A stretch of 64,000 bases of DNA from an uncultured Geobacteraceae bacterium (lineage in GTDB: Bacteria; Desulfobacterota; Desulfuromonadia; Geobacterales; Pseudopelobacteraceae), in contig CAJAFV010000012.1 in NCBI GenBank assembly GCA_903939115.1, forward strand, positions 1-64,000. The letters are read 5' to 3'. This document shows positions 63,109 through 64,000 of this stretch, one piece after another (position 1 is the stretch's first letter; each line of letters opens with the position of its first letter). The notes below the pieces were generated by a model that was not told where the DNA came from, made no database searches, and worked only from the letters and a program-made list of their open reading frames with translations. Position numbers and translations under genes: made by a program.

Positions 63109-63432
63109 TTACACTGCGGGTGATGCTTCCGGACCGTTTTTTTCGGCAGTAGTCTCGCTCCGGGTTACTGCATGTTCAAACTGATGATCTTGTGTTGATG
63201 CTGCTGAAGGATCGGCTTGACCGGACGGGTCATCATACATCGGTACCGGCTTGGCAGATATATGTGCGTTTTCGATAGCGGCCAGACGTTTTTCGATCGA
63301 TTCGAGTACCTCCAGCGTCCGATCCTGTTTCCCTTTAATAGCGAATACGACAAACGGCATGATCAGCCAGACAACAGCCAGAAAAAGGCTGATGATGCTC
63401 ATCATTACCATGAAACCGCCAAAAACTTCCAT
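63109..63432 (-). CDS. Small single-pass membrane protein, unknown function
   Basis: About 107 residues from the ATG at 63432, six bases after GGGAG. One membrane helix (about 8-32), a short coiled coil (DRTLEVLESIEKRLAAIEN), then a polar, low-complexity tail rich in Pro, Asp and Ser. I recognise no family. It is about 20 bp upstream of fabI on the same strand. Confidence 0.7.
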   Translation of the reverse strand: MEVFGGFMVMMSIISLFLAVVWLIMPFVVFAIKGKQDRTLEVLESIEKRLAAIENAHISAKPVPMYDDPSGQADPSAASTQDHQFEHAVTRSETTAEKNGPEASPAV

Positions 63433-63495
63433 GTCATCTCCCGCTCGATTTGTGCTCCGCTTATAGCACAGTACCATCTGAAAGTTAAGGTGTAT

Positions 63496-64000
63496 TTACA
63501 GTATTCCGCAGAGTATCGCGGCATGGTTCGAGCTGAATTGCGGCGGATCATTCCTGATTATCGGGGCAATGGCGGGATGACGCTTGAATTCACTCTCCAG
63601 AAAGTGACGGACCAGTTTGCGATCCCAACCCCCTGGATGCCTGAATGACGTATAGAGGGACAAATCCCCCTCATAGAACGGCTGATTGCCATATTCTGCG
63701 GCCTCGTCTCCGTAGAGTGGCATATTGAACAGCGCCATATTAAGAAAGGTTATCGCCTCGTGGTGACGGGCAACAAAATCGAGGGTCCGTCGCGCTTCGA
63801 CCACGGTTTCTCCCGGTGTCCCGAACAACAGATAACAGTATACTGCGATCCCGGCATCCTTAAGGTTGGTTAGCACCCGCGAAGTCAGTTCGAGACTGAT
63901 CCCCTTATTCATCCGATCCAGGACACTCTGGTCACCAGACTCCAGTCCCAACTTGAGCATGGTACAGCCGGATTTTTTCAAATCATGGCAGAAACCGGAA
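63496..64000 (-). CDS. Radical SAM protein, C-terminal part (partial)
   Basis: The gene runs off the right end of the window, so the CxxxCxxC cluster motif is not visible. The visible part has the radical SAM barrel segment KSGCTMLKLGLESGDQSVLDRMNKG, then YCYLLFGTPGETVVEA, typical of B12-binding-domain radical SAM enzymes. The last 60 residues fall outside the barrel. Substrate unknown. Confidence 0.8.
   Translation of the reverse strand, partial: SGFCHDLKKSGCTMLKLGLESGDQSVLDRMNKGISLELTSRVLTNLKDAGIAVYCYLLFGTPGETVVEARRTLDFVARHHEAITFLNMALFNMPLYGDEAAEYGNQPFYEGDLSLYTSFRHPGGWDRKLVRHFLESEFKRHPAIAPIIRNDPPQFSSNHAAILCGIL

Overview
The window reads as chromosomal DNA of a Desulfuromonadia/Geobacterales bacterium (Geobacter and relatives). 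This is inferred from an exported 13-site cytochrome that mixes CxxCH with the Geobacter-type CxxxxCH motif, a 10-heme lipoprotein cytochrome beside a heme-bearing outer-membrane barrel, a GEMM-I-type riboswitch ahead of a cytochrome, MglA-like GTPase and SPOR genes, and many large hybrid histidine kinases. I cannot name the species.

Layout. 1-12.6 kb, + strand: the end of tuf, then rpmG, tRNA-Trp, secE, nusG, rplK, rplA, an L10 leader, rplJ, rplL, rpoB and rpoC, closed by a strong terminator. This is the classical ribosome/RNA-polymerase block; the beta subunit carries an extra internal segment of about 129 residues. 12.6-16.2 kb: a thiolase-like protein without the catalytic cysteine, msrA and yebC on the - strand, then a small lipoprotein and tRNA-Cys on the + strand. 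16.3-22.1 kb, - strand: a probable extracellular electron-transfer cluster (regulator-like protein, polytopic membrane protein, 10-heme lipoprotein, heme-tagged porin, monoheme cytochrome). 22.3-34.6 kb, mostly +: nadC, birA, coaX, an EF-G paralogue, SPOR protein, an unknown helical protein, MglA-like GTPase, a kinase-BON fusion, nth, a hydroxyacid dehydrogenase and ruvC-ruvA, with a PHP phosphoesterase on the - strand. 34.7-36.8 kb: HAD phosphatase and rhomboid protease (-), then two small unknown genes (+). 36.8-38.0 kb is largely non-coding, with DnaA-box-like repeats, a long inverted repeat and a GEMM-I riboswitch. 38.0-40.3 kb: the riboswitch-linked cytochrome.

40.6-55.3 kb is bounded by a 44-bp direct repeat of the 3' half of tRNA-Arg(ACG). 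The complete tRNA is at the right end and an orphan 3' half at the left end. This is the footprint expected of an element inserted at a tRNA. The interval holds almost only signal-transduction genes: four hybrid histidine kinases and two response regulators, two of the kinases sharing a recently duplicated kinase-receiver half. Terminator-like leaders and CTGT tetranucleotide repeats (12 copies in one case) lie upstream of two kinase transcripts. No integrase is visible.

55.4-64 kb: HNH endonuclease and HAD hydrolase, isochorismatase-like hydrolase, thiol peroxidase, Nudix hydrolase, glycosyltransferase with a C-terminal Rossmann-like domain, DUF2288 and YceH proteins, HflX (probably starting at AUU), FabI, a small membrane protein and the 3' part of a radical SAM gene.

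How the genes work together: the left block makes and regulates the transcription and translation machinery. The two cytochrome regions probably move electrons across the outer membrane, and the second is placed under a cyclic-dinucleotide riboswitch. The kinase island looks like an acquired or amplified sensory module with possible phase-variable expression.
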